From Labilibaculum sp. (lineage in GTDB: Bacteria; Bacteroidota; Bacteroidia; Bacteroidales; Marinifilaceae), in contig NZ_OY761461.1 in the NCBI RefSeq assembly GCF_963664555.1, positions 2,108,001 to 2,172,000 on the forward strand: a stretch of DNA of 64,000 nt. Direction: 5' to 3'. The notes below the pieces were generated by a model. That model saw nothing but the letters and a program-made list of their open reading frames with translations, had not been told where the DNA came from and did no database searches. Positions 16,041 to 25,552 of the stretch are shown here, one piece after another. Position numbers and translations under genes: made by a program. Each line of letters starts with the position of its first letter. Position 1 is the stretch's first letter.

Positions 16041-17603
16041 ATGGAAAGAGATAGGATGATTAGGGAAATTGAAAAATTGGATCAGAAGTGGGATGTTATC
16101 ATTGTTGGTGGAGGTGCTTCAGGTTTAGGAGCCGCCATTGAATCGGCTACAAGAGGATATAAAACCTTACTTTTGGAACAAGATGATTTCGCTAAAGGCA
16201 CATCGAGCAGGAGTACAAAGTTGGTGCATGGAGGAGTTCGTTATTTGGCACAAGGAAATATTTCTCTTGTGTTGGAAGCACTTCGGGAGAGAGGTTTAAT
16301 GAAGCAAAATGCTCCGCATTTAGTGAAAGATCAATCCTTTATTATTCCTAATTATACTTGGTGGGGAACTCCTTACTATACATTGGGACTTACCTTGTAT
16401 GATTTGATGGCTGGAAAATTAAGTTATGGACGTTCTTTGCCTTTTTCAAAAAAACGCACGTTAAAATATATTCCAACCTTACAAGAGAAAAACCTTTGTG
16501 GTGGTGTTGTTTATCATGATGGTCAGTTTGATGACGCTCGGTTGGCGATTAATATGTGCCAAACATTTGTAGAAAATGGTGGTGTTGCCCTAAACTACAT
16601 GAAGGTAGATGGATTAAAGAAATCCAACGGGAAAGTTAATGCTGTATTGGTAACAGATATGGAAAGCGGCTCCAAATATACATTAAAAGCGAAGGTTATT
16701 CTAAATGCTACTGGTGTATTTGTTGATGAAATCATTAAAATGGATGAGCCAAAAGCTAGAGATATAGTAAAGGTTAGTCAAGGAGTTCATTTGGTTTTGG
16801 ATAAAGAATTTGTTCCAGGAGATTACGCGATTATGATTCCAAAAACAGATGATGGACGTGTTCTTTTTGCAGTACCTTGGCATAATAAGGTTGTAGTTGG
16901 TACAACTGATGTGCATAAGGATTCGGCAGAGTTGGAACCAAGAGCTTTGGAAGAAGAGGTTAACTTCATTTTAGAAACCGCAGGAAGATTCTTAACAAAA
17001 CCTCCCAAAAGGTCAGACGTAAGAAGTGTATTTGCAGGATTAAGACCTTTGGCAGCACCAAGTGGTGAGGGTAAAAAAACCAAAGAGATTTCGAGAGGAC
17101 ATAAAATTGTAGTTTCAAAATCAGGAATGGTTACAATTACTGGTGGTAAATGGACTACTTACCGTCAAATGGCAGAGGATGTTGTTAATACAGTTTCAAA
17201 AACAGGTAACCTTCCGGAAAAGAAATCGATTACCCGTAATTTAAAAATACATGGTTATAAGAACGGTATAGACTTAAAGAATCCATTGCATTTCTACGGT
17301 TCCGACGAAAAAAATATTTTAGATCTAGCCAAAAAAGAAGATGGTTTGGGAGACTATTTGAGCAAAAAGTTGAAGGTGATTAATGCTCAGGTGGTTTGGG
17401 GAGCAAGACATGAGATGGCCAGAACAGTTGAAGATATTTTATCACGAAGAACAAGATGTTTACTCTTGGATGCAAAAGAAAGTATTCTGATCGCTCCTAA
17501 GGTTGCTGAATTGCTAGCCAAAGAATTAGGGTATGACAAACAATGGGAAGAAAATCAAATTAAAGAATATAGTGAGTTAGCATCTCGATATATATTACAA
17601 TAG
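16041..17603 (+). CDS. glpD: glycerol-3-phosphate dehydrogenase (FAD, aerobic type)
   Basis: The 520-aa flavoprotein oxidises sn-glycerol 3-phosphate to dihydroxyacetone phosphate at the membrane and feeds electrons to quinone. The FAD-binding GGGASG is at residues 23-28 and the GlpD signature GTSSRSTKLVHGGVRYL at 53-69. The C-terminal part contains the helical cap domain (WGARHEMARTVEDILSRR). Length is normal. ATG 16041 is used; ATG 16056 is a possible alternative. Genes for glycerol kinase, facilitator and a porin follow. Confidence 0.95.
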   Translation: MERDRMIREIEKLDQKWDVIIVGGGASGLGAAIESATRGYKTLLLEQDDFAKGTSSRSTKLVHGGVRYLAQGNISLVLEALRERGLMKQNAPHLVKDQSFIIPNYTWWGTPYYTLGLTLYDLMAGKLSYGRSLPFSKKRTLKYIPTLQEKNLCGGVVYHDGQFDDARLAINMCQTFVENGGVALNYMKVDGLKKSNGKVNAVLVTDMESGSKYTLKAKVILNATGVFVDEIIKMDEPKARDIVKVSQGVHLVLDKEFVPGDYAIMIPKTDDGRVLFAVPWHNKVVVGTTDVHKDSAELEPRALEEEVNFILETAGRFLTKPPKRSDVRSVFAGLRPLAAPSGEGKKTKEISRGHKIVVSKSGMVTITGGKWTTYRQMAEDVVNTVSKTGNLPEKKSITRNLKIHGYKNGIDLKNPLHFYGSDEKNILDLAKKEDGLGDYLSKKLKVINAQVVWGARHEMARTVEDILSRRTRCLLLDAKESILIAPKVAELLAKELGYDKQWEENQIKEYSELASRYILQ

Positions 17604-17616
17604 TTAGTACTTGAGG

Positions 17617-17741
17617 AAGTGGATTTGCGATGAGAAGTTAGCAGTACTTCGGGAATTTAATAGGTACTGTTATAATTGTTAGTTATAATAATATTAATCA
17701 GTTAGTTTTTGGCACAAAATTAACTCAGCGCAAATCCACTT
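17617..17741. repeat. long-range perfect inverted repeat between glpD and glpK
   Basis: AAGTGGATTTGCG (17617-17629) and CGCAAATCCACTT (17729-17741) are exact complements, 99 nt apart. Inside, AGTTAGTTTT and AAAATTAACT can form a nested hairpin near 17702-17726. The whole 377-bp gap (17604-17980) contains no ORF. It could be a structured 3'/5' UTR element or a processing site; no known riboswitch is recognised. Confidence 0.55.
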
Positions 17742-17980
17742 AAACTTTGCACCAGAAAGATGGCGGTTACTTTACAATTGCCAATCTTCCATCCTCAAAA
17801 AAAACATGGAAATTTTATTTTTCCAGTAGATAATTCATGTTGATGTAGGTGAGATCTTAAAAAAAGTTTTTTTTTCGCATCTTCGCAATCGATTACAAAT
17901 TCGATTAAGGGACAATGAGGAGATGAGATATTTGCAGATTAGAAAACCAAATAACACAATAACCCAAAATTAGAATTAAT

Positions 17981-19480
17981 ATGAAAGACAAGTTTATTTT
18001 AGCGCTTGATCAAGGAACGACTAGTTCTCGTGCGATCGTTTTCAACAAAAAAGGCGAAATGATTAGTACTGCACAAAAAGAGTTTACACAAATTTTCCCT
18101 CAGCCAGGATGGGTGGAGCATGATGCAAACGAAATTTGGTTTACTCAAGCTGGTGTAGCAGCAGAAGCAATCACACATGCAGGTGTTGACGGAAAAAGCA
18201 TTGCCAGTATTGGTATTACAAATCAGAGGGAGACAACAGTAGTTTGGGATCGTGAAACTAGTGAGCCGATTTATAATGCAATCGTTTGGCAAGATAGAAG
18301 AACTTCAAAATATTGTGATGAATTAAGAGTGGCCGGACATGCTGATATGATTCAGGATAAGACAGGATTGATTATTGATTCCTATTTTTCAGGAACTAAA
18401 GTAAAGTGGATTCTTGACAATGTTGAAGGTGCTCGTGAAAAAGCAGAGGCAGGAAAATTAGCTTTTGGAACTATTGATAGCTGGTTAATCTGGAAATTAA
18501 CAAAAGGTGAAGTTCATGTAACTGACGTATCTAACGCAAGTAGAACTTTACTTTATAACATTAACACTCTTGAGTGGGATACTGAAATGTTGGAGTTACT
18601 AAACATTCCAGGAAGTATGTTGCCAGAGGTGAAGTCTTCTTCTGAAGTATATGGATATACAACTTCTACATTATTTGCTCATAAAGTACCTATAGCAGGT
18701 ATCGCTGGTGACCAGCAGGCTGCAACTTTCGGACAAATGTGTATTGAGCCGGGTTCTGTTAAGAATACTTATGGTACAGGTTGTTTCATGCTTTGTAATA
18801 CAGGTAATAAACCAGTAAAATCTAAAAATAACTTGCTTACAACTATTGGTTGGAAAATTAATGGTGAAACTACATACTGTTTGGAAGGAAGTATCTTCAT
18901 GGGTGGAGCTATTGTTCAGTGGCTGCGCGATGGATTAGGTATCATTAAGTCATCTTCAGATGTTGAGGCATTAGCTACTTCAGTAAAAGATAACGGTGGT
19001 GTGTTCATGGTTCCAGCTCTTACAGGTTTAGGTGCTCCACATTGGGATCAGTATGCCAGAGGAACAATTGTAGGTCTTACAAGAGGTTCAACAGCTGCTC
19101 ACATTGCACGAGCTGCTCTGGAAGGAATCGCTTTTCAGGTAATGGATGTTTTGAAGTCTATGGAAGCTGATGCTGGAATCGAAATTAGAGAATTACGTGT
19201 TGATGGTGGTGCAGCAATTAACAACTTGTTAATGCAATTCCAGTCGGATATGTTAGATGCTCCGGTTTACCGTCCTAAGACTCTTGAAACAACAGCTTTG
19301 GGAGCAGCTTACTTAGCTGGTTTAGCAGTTGGATATTGGGAGGGTATTGATGATATTAAAAATCAGTGGCAGATGGATCAGAAATTCGAACCAACAATGG
19401 CTAAAGACGAATCTAAGAGACTTATTTCTGGTTGGAATAAAGCTTTAGGACGTTCTAAGAATTGGGATATCGAAGCGTAA
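17981..19480 (+). CDS. glpK: glycerol kinase, canonical
   Basis: The 499-aa enzyme phosphorylates glycerol with ATP to give glycerol 3-phosphate. All classic positions are present: DQGTTSSR (10-17), NQRET with Arg83-Glu84, VWQD with Trp103, IDSYFSGTK with Tyr135, [10 protein letters not shown] with the catalytic Asp, NTYGTGCF and [10 protein letters not shown]. It aligns without gaps to E. coli numbering around the active site. It sits between glpD and glpF. A stem with weak T-run follows, so glpF expression may be partly uncoupled. Confidence 0.97.
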   Translation: MKDKFILALDQGTTSSRAIVFNKKGEMISTAQKEFTQIFPQPGWVEHDANEIWFTQAGVAAEAITHAGVDGKSIASIGITNQRETTVVWDRETSEPIYNAIVWQDRRTSKYCDELRVAGHADMIQDKTGLIIDSYFSGTKVKWILDNVEGAREKAEAGKLAFGTIDSWLIWKLTKGEVHVTDVSNASRTLLYNINTLEWDTEMLELLNIPGSMLPEVKSSSEVYGYTTSTLFAHKVPIAGIAGDQQAATFGQMCIEPGSVKNTYGTGCFMLCNTGNKPVKSKNNLLTTIGWKINGETTYCLEGSIFMGGAIVQWLRDGLGIIKSSSDVEALATSVKDNGGVFMVPALTGLGAPHWDQYARGTIVGLTRGSTAAHIARAALEGIAFQVMDVLKSMEADAGIEIRELRVDGGAAINNLLMQFQSDMLDAPVYRPKTLETTALGAAYLAGLAVGYWEGIDDIKNQWQMDQKFEPTMAKDESKRLISGWNKALGRSKNWDIEA

Positions 19481-19504
19481 GTTTAAACAAAAACTATTTG
19501 AATG

Positions 19505-19566
19505 AATGCCAGATTTGTGAAGGACCGATCTGTGATGTAGAAACAATCTGGCATTTTATTTTTTTA
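19505..19566 (+). terminator. hairpin between glpK and glpF
   Basis: AATGCCAGATT pairs with AATCTGGCATT (11 bp) around a 29-nt loop, followed by TTATTTTTTT. It may be a leaky terminator or stabilise the glpK mRNA. Confidence 0.6.
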
Positions 19567-19594
19567 ATAACAAAACCGTTTAATATTTTATATT

Positions 19595-20329
19595 ATGAGC
19601 GAATTTATTGCAGAATTTTTAGGAACAATGCTACTAATTTTACTAGGTAATGGAGTAGTGGCTAATGTGGTATTAAATAAGACAAAAGGAAATAACAGTG
19701 GTTGGATAGTTATCACTTTGGGTTGGGGATTAGCTGTATTTACCGGAGTTGCAGTTGCAGGTCCTGTTTCTGGAGCACATCTTAACCCTGCGGTTACTAT
19801 TGGTTTAGCTATTGCTGGTATGTTTGCATGGTCGAAAGTTGGTCTTTTTATTGCAGCTCAAATGCTGGGTGCGGCTATGGGAGCATTTCTTGTTTGGTTA
19901 ATGTACCGCGATTACTTTAATGCTACAGAGGATGGCGGATCGAAATTAGCTTGTTTTTCTACCGGTCCAGCTATCAGAAACCTGACTAGTAATGTAATTA
20001 GCGAAATAATTGGAACTTTTGTATTGGTGTTTGTGATCTTTTATTTGGCAGGTCCATCATTGCAAGCGGCAGGAATGGAAGGTGCTAAGATAGGATTGGG
20101 AACATTGGGAGCTTTACCGGTTGCTTTATTGGTTGTTGCTATTGGTCTTTCACTTGGAGGAACTACTGGTTATGCAATTAATCCAGCAAGAGATTTGGGA
20201 CCAAGAATTATGCATGCAGTTCTTCCAATGGACAATAAAGGAACAAGTGACTGGGGATATGCTTTAGTACCAGTTGTTGCACCTGTTTTAGGTGCTGCAA
20301 TAGCTGCAACCCTTTTCATGTTCTTATAA
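19595..20329 (+). CDS. glpF: glycerol facilitator (MIP family)
   Basis: The 244-aa inner-membrane channel has six transmembrane helices and two NPA half-helix motifs: HLNPAVTIG (NPA at 64-66) and INPARD (about 194-199). The Asp after the second NPA and the insertion loops are typical of glycerol-conducting aquaglyceroporins rather than water channels. It takes up glycerol by diffusion, which the kinase then traps. It lies downstream of glpK and upstream of an outer-membrane barrel gene, so the whole uptake route is encoded together. Confidence 0.95.
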   Translation: MSEFIAEFLGTMLLILLGNGVVANVVLNKTKGNNSGWIVITLGWGLAVFTGVAVAGPVSGAHLNPAVTIGLAIAGMFAWSKVGLFIAAQMLGAAMGAFLVWLMYRDYFNATEDGGSKLACFSTGPAIRNLTSNVISEIIGTFVLVFVIFYLAGPSLQAAGMEGAKIGLGTLGALPVALLVVAIGLSLGGTTGYAINPARDLGPRIMHAVLPMDNKGTSDWGYALVPVVAPVLGAAIAATLFMFL

Positions 20330-20419
20330 TAAAATTAACCACTACAAAAATTAACCTATCTATTGAGATTTGGATTACCATGTATTCCAAATCTTATCAG
20401 AATCTAATTCAATATTAAT

Positions 20420-21142
20420 ATGAAAAAAATTACATTTAAAATATCGGCACTATTGGTTCTGGTAATAATAATGGCTTCAAACCTTACTGTTAACGCACAA
20501 GGAAAAGTATCAGTTAGCCCATCGGTAACTACTCGTCATTACTGGAGAGGTATCATGGTAAGTAATACTGCTAACTTCGAAATGGATCTTGCTTACACGA
20601 ACAATAACTTCACATTTGGAGCTTGGGGTGGATATGCATTCGATAATACTTATTCAGAGTTTGATTTCCACGTAGGATACAAGTTTAGTGATCATTTTAA
20701 TGTTGCAGTTTGGGATTTATTCGCAAACAGAGATAGAGCTTCTATCGACGATTACAATTATCTTGACTTAGATAAAAGTACAACCAATCACTTGATTGAT
20801 GCAAGTTTCAATTTTTATTTTACTGAGCAGTTTCCTTTAAGTCTTAGCGTAGCTACCATGCTTTACGGACGTGATTTAGATGCAGAAGGAAATCAGAATT
20901 ATTCAACTTATGTTGAGTTTGGTTACCCAGTTAAAATAGGTGGAGAAACTGTTTCATTATTTGCAGGCCTTAATCCATTTGAAAATCAAGTTTACGGAGA
21001 GAGTTTTGGTTTCGTTAATATTGGAGCTTCAGCAACAAGAGAAATCAAAATTACCGATAGCTTTTCTTTAAATGCCTGGGCTAAAATTGGTGTTAACCCA
21101 CAAGCTGAAACTGCTAACCTTATTTTAGGTATCGGTTTCTAA
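20420..21142 (+). CDS. outer-membrane beta-barrel protein, putative glycerol-region porin
   Basis: The 240-aa protein has a signal peptide (1-26, ending NLTVNAQ) and alternating amphipathic strands, and it ends LILGIGF with a terminal Phe, the usual outer-membrane insertion signal. The start SVSPSVTTRHYWRGIMVSN resembles TorF-type putative porins. Its place 90 bp after glpF suggests a role in passage of glycerol or related solutes across the outer membrane, which is inference from context. A strong terminator follows. Confidence 0.7.
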   Translation: MKKITFKISALLVLVIIMASNLTVNAQGKVSVSPSVTTRHYWRGIMVSNTANFEMDLAYTNNNFTFGAWGGYAFDNTYSEFDFHVGYKFSDHFNVAVWDLFANRDRASIDDYNYLDLDKSTTNHLIDASFNFYFTEQFPLSLSVATMLYGRDLDAEGNQNYSTYVEFGYPVKIGGETVSLFAGLNPFENQVYGESFGFVNIGASATREIKITDSFSLNAWAKIGVNPQAETANLILGIGF

Positions 21143-21213
21143 ATTGGAACAATTAGTCAGAATACTGCTTTCTGATTTAATATAGGTTCGAAAATTAATT
21201 AACGATCAACATT

Positions 21214-21248
21214 AAAATCCCGCCTCTTTTTGGAAGGCGGGATTTTTT
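21214..21248. terminator. bidirectional terminator after the glycerol region
   Basis: AAAATCCCGCCT / AGGCGGGATTTT (12 bp) with a 9-nt loop and T-runs in both directions, between convergent genes. Confidence 0.9.
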
Positions 21249-21251
21249 GTA

Positions 21252-21965
21252 TTACCAAACTATTTCTTTGTATTCTACTGTTTCACTATTGATATCAAAT
21301 CCATTGTTGGCTGTTGCACTTTCAAATTCGTATGCAAATACACCCACGAAATATGTAGTGCCAGCAGTTAATTGAGTATTCGAGTCCCAATTCTTTGAGT
21401 TTTCATTAAACTCATATTCTGTTGTTGATAATTGATTCGAAACATAAAGAACCTTACCATCTTTCTCAGACATAAATTTTACAACATAGATGTCTGCATT
21501 ATCCAATTCATTCCAGGAAATATTAAACTTATGTCCATCTGTTGTATAGATGAAATCAGTAATTTCTATAGGCTCGATTCTAGAATCTAACAATTTATCT
21601 TGAACTTTAATTGTTTCTTGTCCTATCGAAACCATCTCAAATTTGTAAAAACCATTAGCAATATCTGTTGAGCTATAGTCTGTTACTTTAGGTAGAAGTC
21701 TAAATACTTTTTTATTTGTCATATAATCACCTAATACATAGTCCGGCGCATCATTTATAGGACTTTCCACCAATACTTCTGATAAATTTTTATTCGAGTA
21801 AGCATAAAAAAATGGAGCGAAATGTGTTTCATCACCTACTTTAATACAACGAACAAACACATCACCAATACCATCAAGTTCTGGTTCCTGATACTCATTT
21901 GTGTCGCAAGAAGGCAATATCGATATTGAAACCAATAGTAAAAGGCTAAATTTTAAACTTTTCAT
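21252..21965 (-). CDS. lipoprotein with C-terminal fibronectin-III-like domain
   Basis: The 237-aa protein has a lipoprotein signal ending SILPSC (Cys20) followed by an acidic DTNEYQEPELDG segment typical of exported lipoproteins. Residues from about 135 on (IEITDFIYTTDGHKFNISWN, ADIYVVKF, LTAGTTYFVGVFAYE) look like a fibronectin type III fold. I do not recognise the N-terminal half. It is divergent from the ECF sigma gene at 22191 with a 225-bp shared upstream region. It may be an accessory of that system, which is inference. Confidence 0.65.
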   Translation of the reverse strand: MKSLKFSLLLLVSISILPSCDTNEYQEPELDGIGDVFVRCIKVGDETHFAPFFYAYSNKNLSEVLVESPINDAPDYVLGDYMTNKKVFRLLPKVTDYSSTDIANGFYKFEMVSIGQETIKVQDKLLDSRIEPIEITDFIYTTDGHKFNISWNELDNADIYVVKFMSEKDGKVLYVSNQLSTTEYEFNENSKNWDSNTQLTAGTTYFVGVFAYEFESATANNGFDINSETVEYKEIVW

Positions 21966-22190
21966 TTTTATAAATAATAAATTAATATTTCTGTTGATTT
22001 ATCTTTTTGATGAGTAAAAAGGAGATTGGTTGCTTTGGGAGCTGTTATTTTTTAAATTTAATTTTGAAGTTCCATGGAGGGGAGATAAGAATGGAATACC
22101 TTTTAAAAAAAAAGCGTAATTTTAACGCAACCCATTTGTAATTACTGTAACTAACAGATAAATCTGTTTTGCTCTAAACCAAAAAAGAAG

Positions 22191-22754
22191 TTGGAAAACC
22201 ATAAGTTGGATCAAATAATAAAGGATTGCATTAAGGGAAAATCGAAAGCACAAGAATTTCTCTATGTAGAATTTGCCTCTAAAATGTTGGGGGTATGTTT
22301 GCGCTATTCTAAAGATTTGGCTGAGGCTGAGGATACTTTGCAGGATGGGTTCATTAAAATTTTTCAGAATGTTAAATCCTATCAGTTTAAAGGTTCGTTT
22401 GAAGGATGGATGAGGAGAATAATGGTTAATACAGCACTGGAAAAATTTCGGAAAGCTAAGAAAATTCAGTTGGTAGAAGAAGCTATTGACACAGCAGATG
22501 AGGGTGATGTCAATTATTCCGAATCGGATATTTCCATAGATATTTTACTTAAAATGGTACAGGAATTACCAGATCGCTATCGTATGGTGTTTAGTCTGTA
22601 TGTACTTGATGGATACCCGCACAATGAAATTGCTGAAGTGATGAATATTACTGTTGGAACATCAAAATCTAATTTGGCTCGGGGAAGAGCTATTTTAAAG
22701 CAAAAAGTGAGTGATTATTTGAAGGTAAAAGAGAATAATTTGAGAGTATGCTAA
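22191..22754 (+). CDS. ECF-type RNA polymerase sigma factor
   Basis: The 187-aa protein has region 2 (FASKMLGVCLRYSKDLAEAE, then DTLQDGFIKIFQNVKSYQF) and region 4 (LPDRYRMVFSLYVLDGYPHN, EIAEVMNITVGTSKSNLARG) of ECF sigma-70 factors. The frame starts at TTG 22191, because the first ATG is inside region 2; a TTG start is therefore likely. It overlaps the next gene by 7 bp, which implies translational coupling with its presumed anti-sigma factor. Confidence 0.9.
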   Translation: MENHKLDQIIKDCIKGKSKAQEFLYVEFASKMLGVCLRYSKDLAEAEDTLQDGFIKIFQNVKSYQFKGSFEGWMRRIMVNTALEKFRKAKKIQLVEEAIDTADEGDVNYSESDISIDILLKMVQELPDRYRMVFSLYVLDGYPHNEIAEVMNITVGTSKSNLARGRAILKQKVSDYLKVKENNLRVC

Positions 22755-24277
22755 AGGACAACAAACATATTGACAGTCTTTTTGCTGATGGATTAAAAAA
22801 TCTGTCTGTTCCACCGAATTCTAAAGTGTGGGAAGGAATAAACAGTCAATTAATGGCGGCAAAGAAAAAGCGGAGGATTGCTATTTACATATGGACTGGC
22901 ATCGCAGCGTCGATACTTTTACTGTTAGCAATAGGTAATCAGTATTTTATCAGTCAGCCAAATTACAAAATGCAATTAAATACTGTTTCTGAAAATAGGA
23001 CATCGCTTCAAAACAATTTTGAGTCGGAATTAAATCAGGATATAGATTCTAAAGCAAATAGTTCAACAAAAAAAGAGTTGACCAACAATGCGAACATTAC
23101 AAATGAATCATATGTATTTGAAAATAAGCAAGATAACATAATTCTTGCAAATTCATCATCTATCAAAGCGAATTTAAATGAGACTAATTCGCTGGAAATT
23201 TTTGTCACGGGAAATTTGAACAGTAAGTTTAACAAGTTTTCAGATTCTAATAGTGCCAAAATTAGAAGATCGGATCCGGATATGGTTTTTCTATCAAAAG
23301 AAAAGGATTTGACCTTTTTAGATAGCGAATTTGTAAATCTATTGATGAATCGTACATTGGAAGAAAAACTTTCGAATTTTAAGAACGATCTTCCTAGTCA
23401 GTTGCTCCCCAATACGAGTCAATTATTTAAACAACAGGATTTAGTACTGTTGGCGGACGAAATGCAAATTCGAAAAAATATTTTGGCAATTGAGCAATTG
23501 GGGAGAGATAAAATTAAAGAAAATAAATGGTCGATTATCGGTCAAGTATCTTCAAGCTACTCTTCCTATTCAGGTGATAACAAAGGAAGTAATATTGAAT
23601 CTGGGATTTGGAGCGTAGGAGGAGGAGCGAAAGTGAATTTTGCAATGAATGACAAATTTGCTTTTCAGACTGGAATTGTATACAATCGTTTTGGACAGGA
23701 TTTGAATTCTGGTGGAGGCCATCGTGATTTAATGTATGCTGATGCAACTACGAATTCTGATGTAAATCTAATTCCGGAAGATAAATCGTTAATTAGAGAG
23801 GTTTCCTATCCTTCGGTAACTTCTGCAGGGCCAATACGGTTGAGTGGTGGTAGTAGTTTGCCACAGTCTACGCCTTCTGGAGAAGCATTTCTTAGTACCA
23901 ATTCGTATTCATCATCAGCAGATTTAATTCAAAGTTTTAAAGCCATCGAAATACCTTTTTTGATGCGGTATAATCTCATTCAAAAAAGAGTTGGGATGTT
24001 TGTTTCGGGTGGTTTAAGTGCTAACATGATTGTTGGAAATGGAGTGTATGATCAATCAAATGGAGGAAATAAGAAAATTGGGGAGATTGAAGGAATACGA
24101 GCAACTAATTTTAGTTCTCAATTTAGTTTTGGATTGGAATACAGGCTGAATTCAAAACTTCAAATTGGATTGGAACCTTCGGTTAAATATTATCTGAATT
24201 CCATAAATACCAGTAGTCAGTATGATTACAAGCCGTATTCAATTGGTATCTTCACAGGAATTCGTTATGATTTCTAG
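22748..24277 (+). CDS. probable dual-membrane-spanning anti-sigma factor
   Basis: The 509-aa protein has three parts. Residues 1-43 are cytoplasmic and include a VWEGINSQLMAAKKKRR helix; a single transmembrane helix follows at about 45-66. Next comes a long low-complexity, Asn/Ser-rich periplasmic stretch (about 67-255). Residues from about 258 to 509 form an outer-membrane beta-barrel-like domain (WSIIGQVSSSYSSYSG and onward) ending GIFTGIRYDF. This layout and the overlap with an ECF sigma gene fit the Dma class described in Bacteroides thetaiotaomicron, where one protein spans both membranes and restrains the sigma factor. Signal and regulon are unknown. Confidence 0.75.
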   Translation: MLKDNKHIDSLFADGLKNLSVPPNSKVWEGINSQLMAAKKKRRIAIYIWTGIAASILLLLAIGNQYFISQPNYKMQLNTVSENRTSLQNNFESELNQDIDSKANSSTKKELTNNANITNESYVFENKQDNIILANSSSIKANLNETNSLEIFVTGNLNSKFNKFSDSNSAKIRRSDPDMVFLSKEKDLTFLDSEFVNLLMNRTLEEKLSNFKNDLPSQLLPNTSQLFKQQDLVLLADEMQIRKNILAIEQLGRDKIKENKWSIIGQVSSSYSSYSGDNKGSNIESGIWSVGGGAKVNFAMNDKFAFQTGIVYNRFGQDLNSGGGHRDLMYADATTNSDVNLIPEDKSLIREVSYPSVTSAGPIRLSGGSSLPQSTPSGEAFLSTNSYSSSADLIQSFKAIEIPFLMRYNLIQKRVGMFVSGGLSANMIVGNGVYDQSNGGNKKIGEIEGIRATNFSSQFSFGLEYRLNSKLQIGLEPSVKYYLNSINTSSQYDYKPYSIGIFTGIRYDF

Positions 24278-24437
24278 AAATCTAATTTTTTTGTTGCAAA
24301 ATGTAGCTGAGTCTTAACGTAAAGCTTATTTTTTTACTCAAGTGAATGCACAAGAACAAATTTTGCGAAAATGGATGCTAATTCCGATGTTTTTTTGGAT
24401 AAGGCTATTTTAGGACGAGACAAAATAAGAAAAGTAA

Positions 24438-24466
24438 AAAGGTGCAGTGTTTTGAATTGCACCTTT
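24438..24466. terminator. bidirectional terminator
   Basis: AAAGGTGCA / TGCACCTTT (9 bp) with an 11-nt loop. It lies between the anti-sigma gene and the convergent aguA, with an AT-rich tail on both sides. Confidence 0.7.
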
Positions 24467-24507
24467 CTAATTTTATTTCTATTTGAGTCTGTAATAAGGA
24501 TTCTGAT

Positions 24508-25551
24508 TTATTCAGGAATCTGTTGGCTTAAACAGTGCAATGTTCCAAAACCCCAAATTAAATCAATAGCACTGATGCCTATTATTTCTCTGTCAGGAAA
24601 ACAATCGGCTATGATTTGTAAGGCAATACGGTCTTTACTGTCGTTGAATGTAGGAACAAGAACGCACTTATTTAGAATTAAAAAATTGGCATAACTGGCA
24701 GGTATTCGAATTCCATCGAATTCTAATTTGCCAGGCATTGGCAATTCCACAATATTGGGTTGTGTACCATCTTCCAGTCTGGCATTTTTTAATCTGGCTA
24801 AATTATCCTGCAAAGGCAAGTAGTTTGTATCCTCTTTGTTCGATTCAACAACCGTAATAATGGTGTTTTGGTTAACAAACCGGCACAAATCATCGATGTG
24901 TCCATGTGTATCGTCTCCGCCAATTCCATTTCCCAACCAAATGGTGTTTGTAATTCCCAAATATTCTTTAAAAACGGCTTCGTAATCTGATTTTGTAAAT
25001 TCTGGATTTCGAACCTGAATTTTGGGATCCAGTAAACATTCTTCGGAAGTTAAAAGTGTTCCTTTTCCGTTGGTATCAATAGCTCCACCTTCCAATACAA
25101 CAGGTTTTCCTTTGTAAATTGCTTGTGTTACAGGGATTTTTAGAAAGGCAGCTAATTTCTCAGGTACGGGTTTGTCTAATTGGAAATTTTTATATTTTGC
25201 CCAACCATTAAAGTTAAAGTTCAATGCCTCTCTCGATTCAGTTCCATTTTTTACGATAATAGGTCCAGAATCGCGCATCCAACTTCGATTCGTTTTATGT
25301 ATTAAGTAATCGATATTCTCAAGATTCACATGAGCCGTTGCAAGCATGTCACTTACTTTTTGTTTTATTTTTTCATTGGCAACAACAAGTACTACCTGCT
25401 CAATACCGGCAATTTTCTTGATAAATTCAACAAATGCCCATTGTATCGCCTGATATTTTCCTGGCCAATCGTTCCCGTTGTGAGGAAAGCAAAGAATAAT
25501 GCCTTGTTGTTTTTCCCATTCAGCCGGGAATCTTCTGTTTTGTGCGCTCAT
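24508..25551 (-). CDS. aguA: agmatine deiminase
   Basis: The 347-aa enzyme of the peptidylarginine-deiminase-like family hydrolyses agmatine to N-carbamoylputrescine and ammonia. Visible motifs are RRFPAEWEKQQGI at the start, SWMRDSGP, EGGAIDTNGKGTLL, GGDDTHGHIDD (catalytic Asp/His) and the catalytic Cys340 in GFGTLHCLSQQ near the C-terminus. The frame stays open 111 bp upstream, but MSAQNRRFP at 25551 fits the family start and lies 1 nt after the stop of the upstream gene. With the neighbour it forms a complete agmatine to putrescine route. Confidence 0.95.
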   Translation of the reverse strand: MSAQNRRFPAEWEKQQGIILCFPHNGNDWPGKYQAIQWAFVEFIKKIAGIEQVVLVVANEKIKQKVSDMLATAHVNLENIDYLIHKTNRSWMRDSGPIIVKNGTESREALNFNFNGWAKYKNFQLDKPVPEKLAAFLKIPVTQAIYKGKPVVLEGGAIDTNGKGTLLTSEECLLDPKIQVRNPEFTKSDYEAVFKEYLGITNTIWLGNGIGGDDTHGHIDDLCRFVNQNTIITVVESNKEDTNYLPLQDNLARLKNARLEDGTQPNIVELPMPGKLEFDGIRIPASYANFLILNKCVLVPTFNDSKDRIALQIIADCFPDREIIGISAIDLIWGFGTLHCLSQQIPE

Positions 25552-25552
25552 A

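Noticed and set aside
19462..19650. A 62-codon frame bridging the end of glpK and start of glpF
   Set aside because: It contains the glpK-glpF hairpin and overlaps both genes out of frame.
24371..24694. A 107-codon plus-strand frame starting MDANSDVFLDKAILG
   Set aside because: It runs through a bidirectional terminator hairpin and then antisense to aguA; only the first twenty codons look protein-like.
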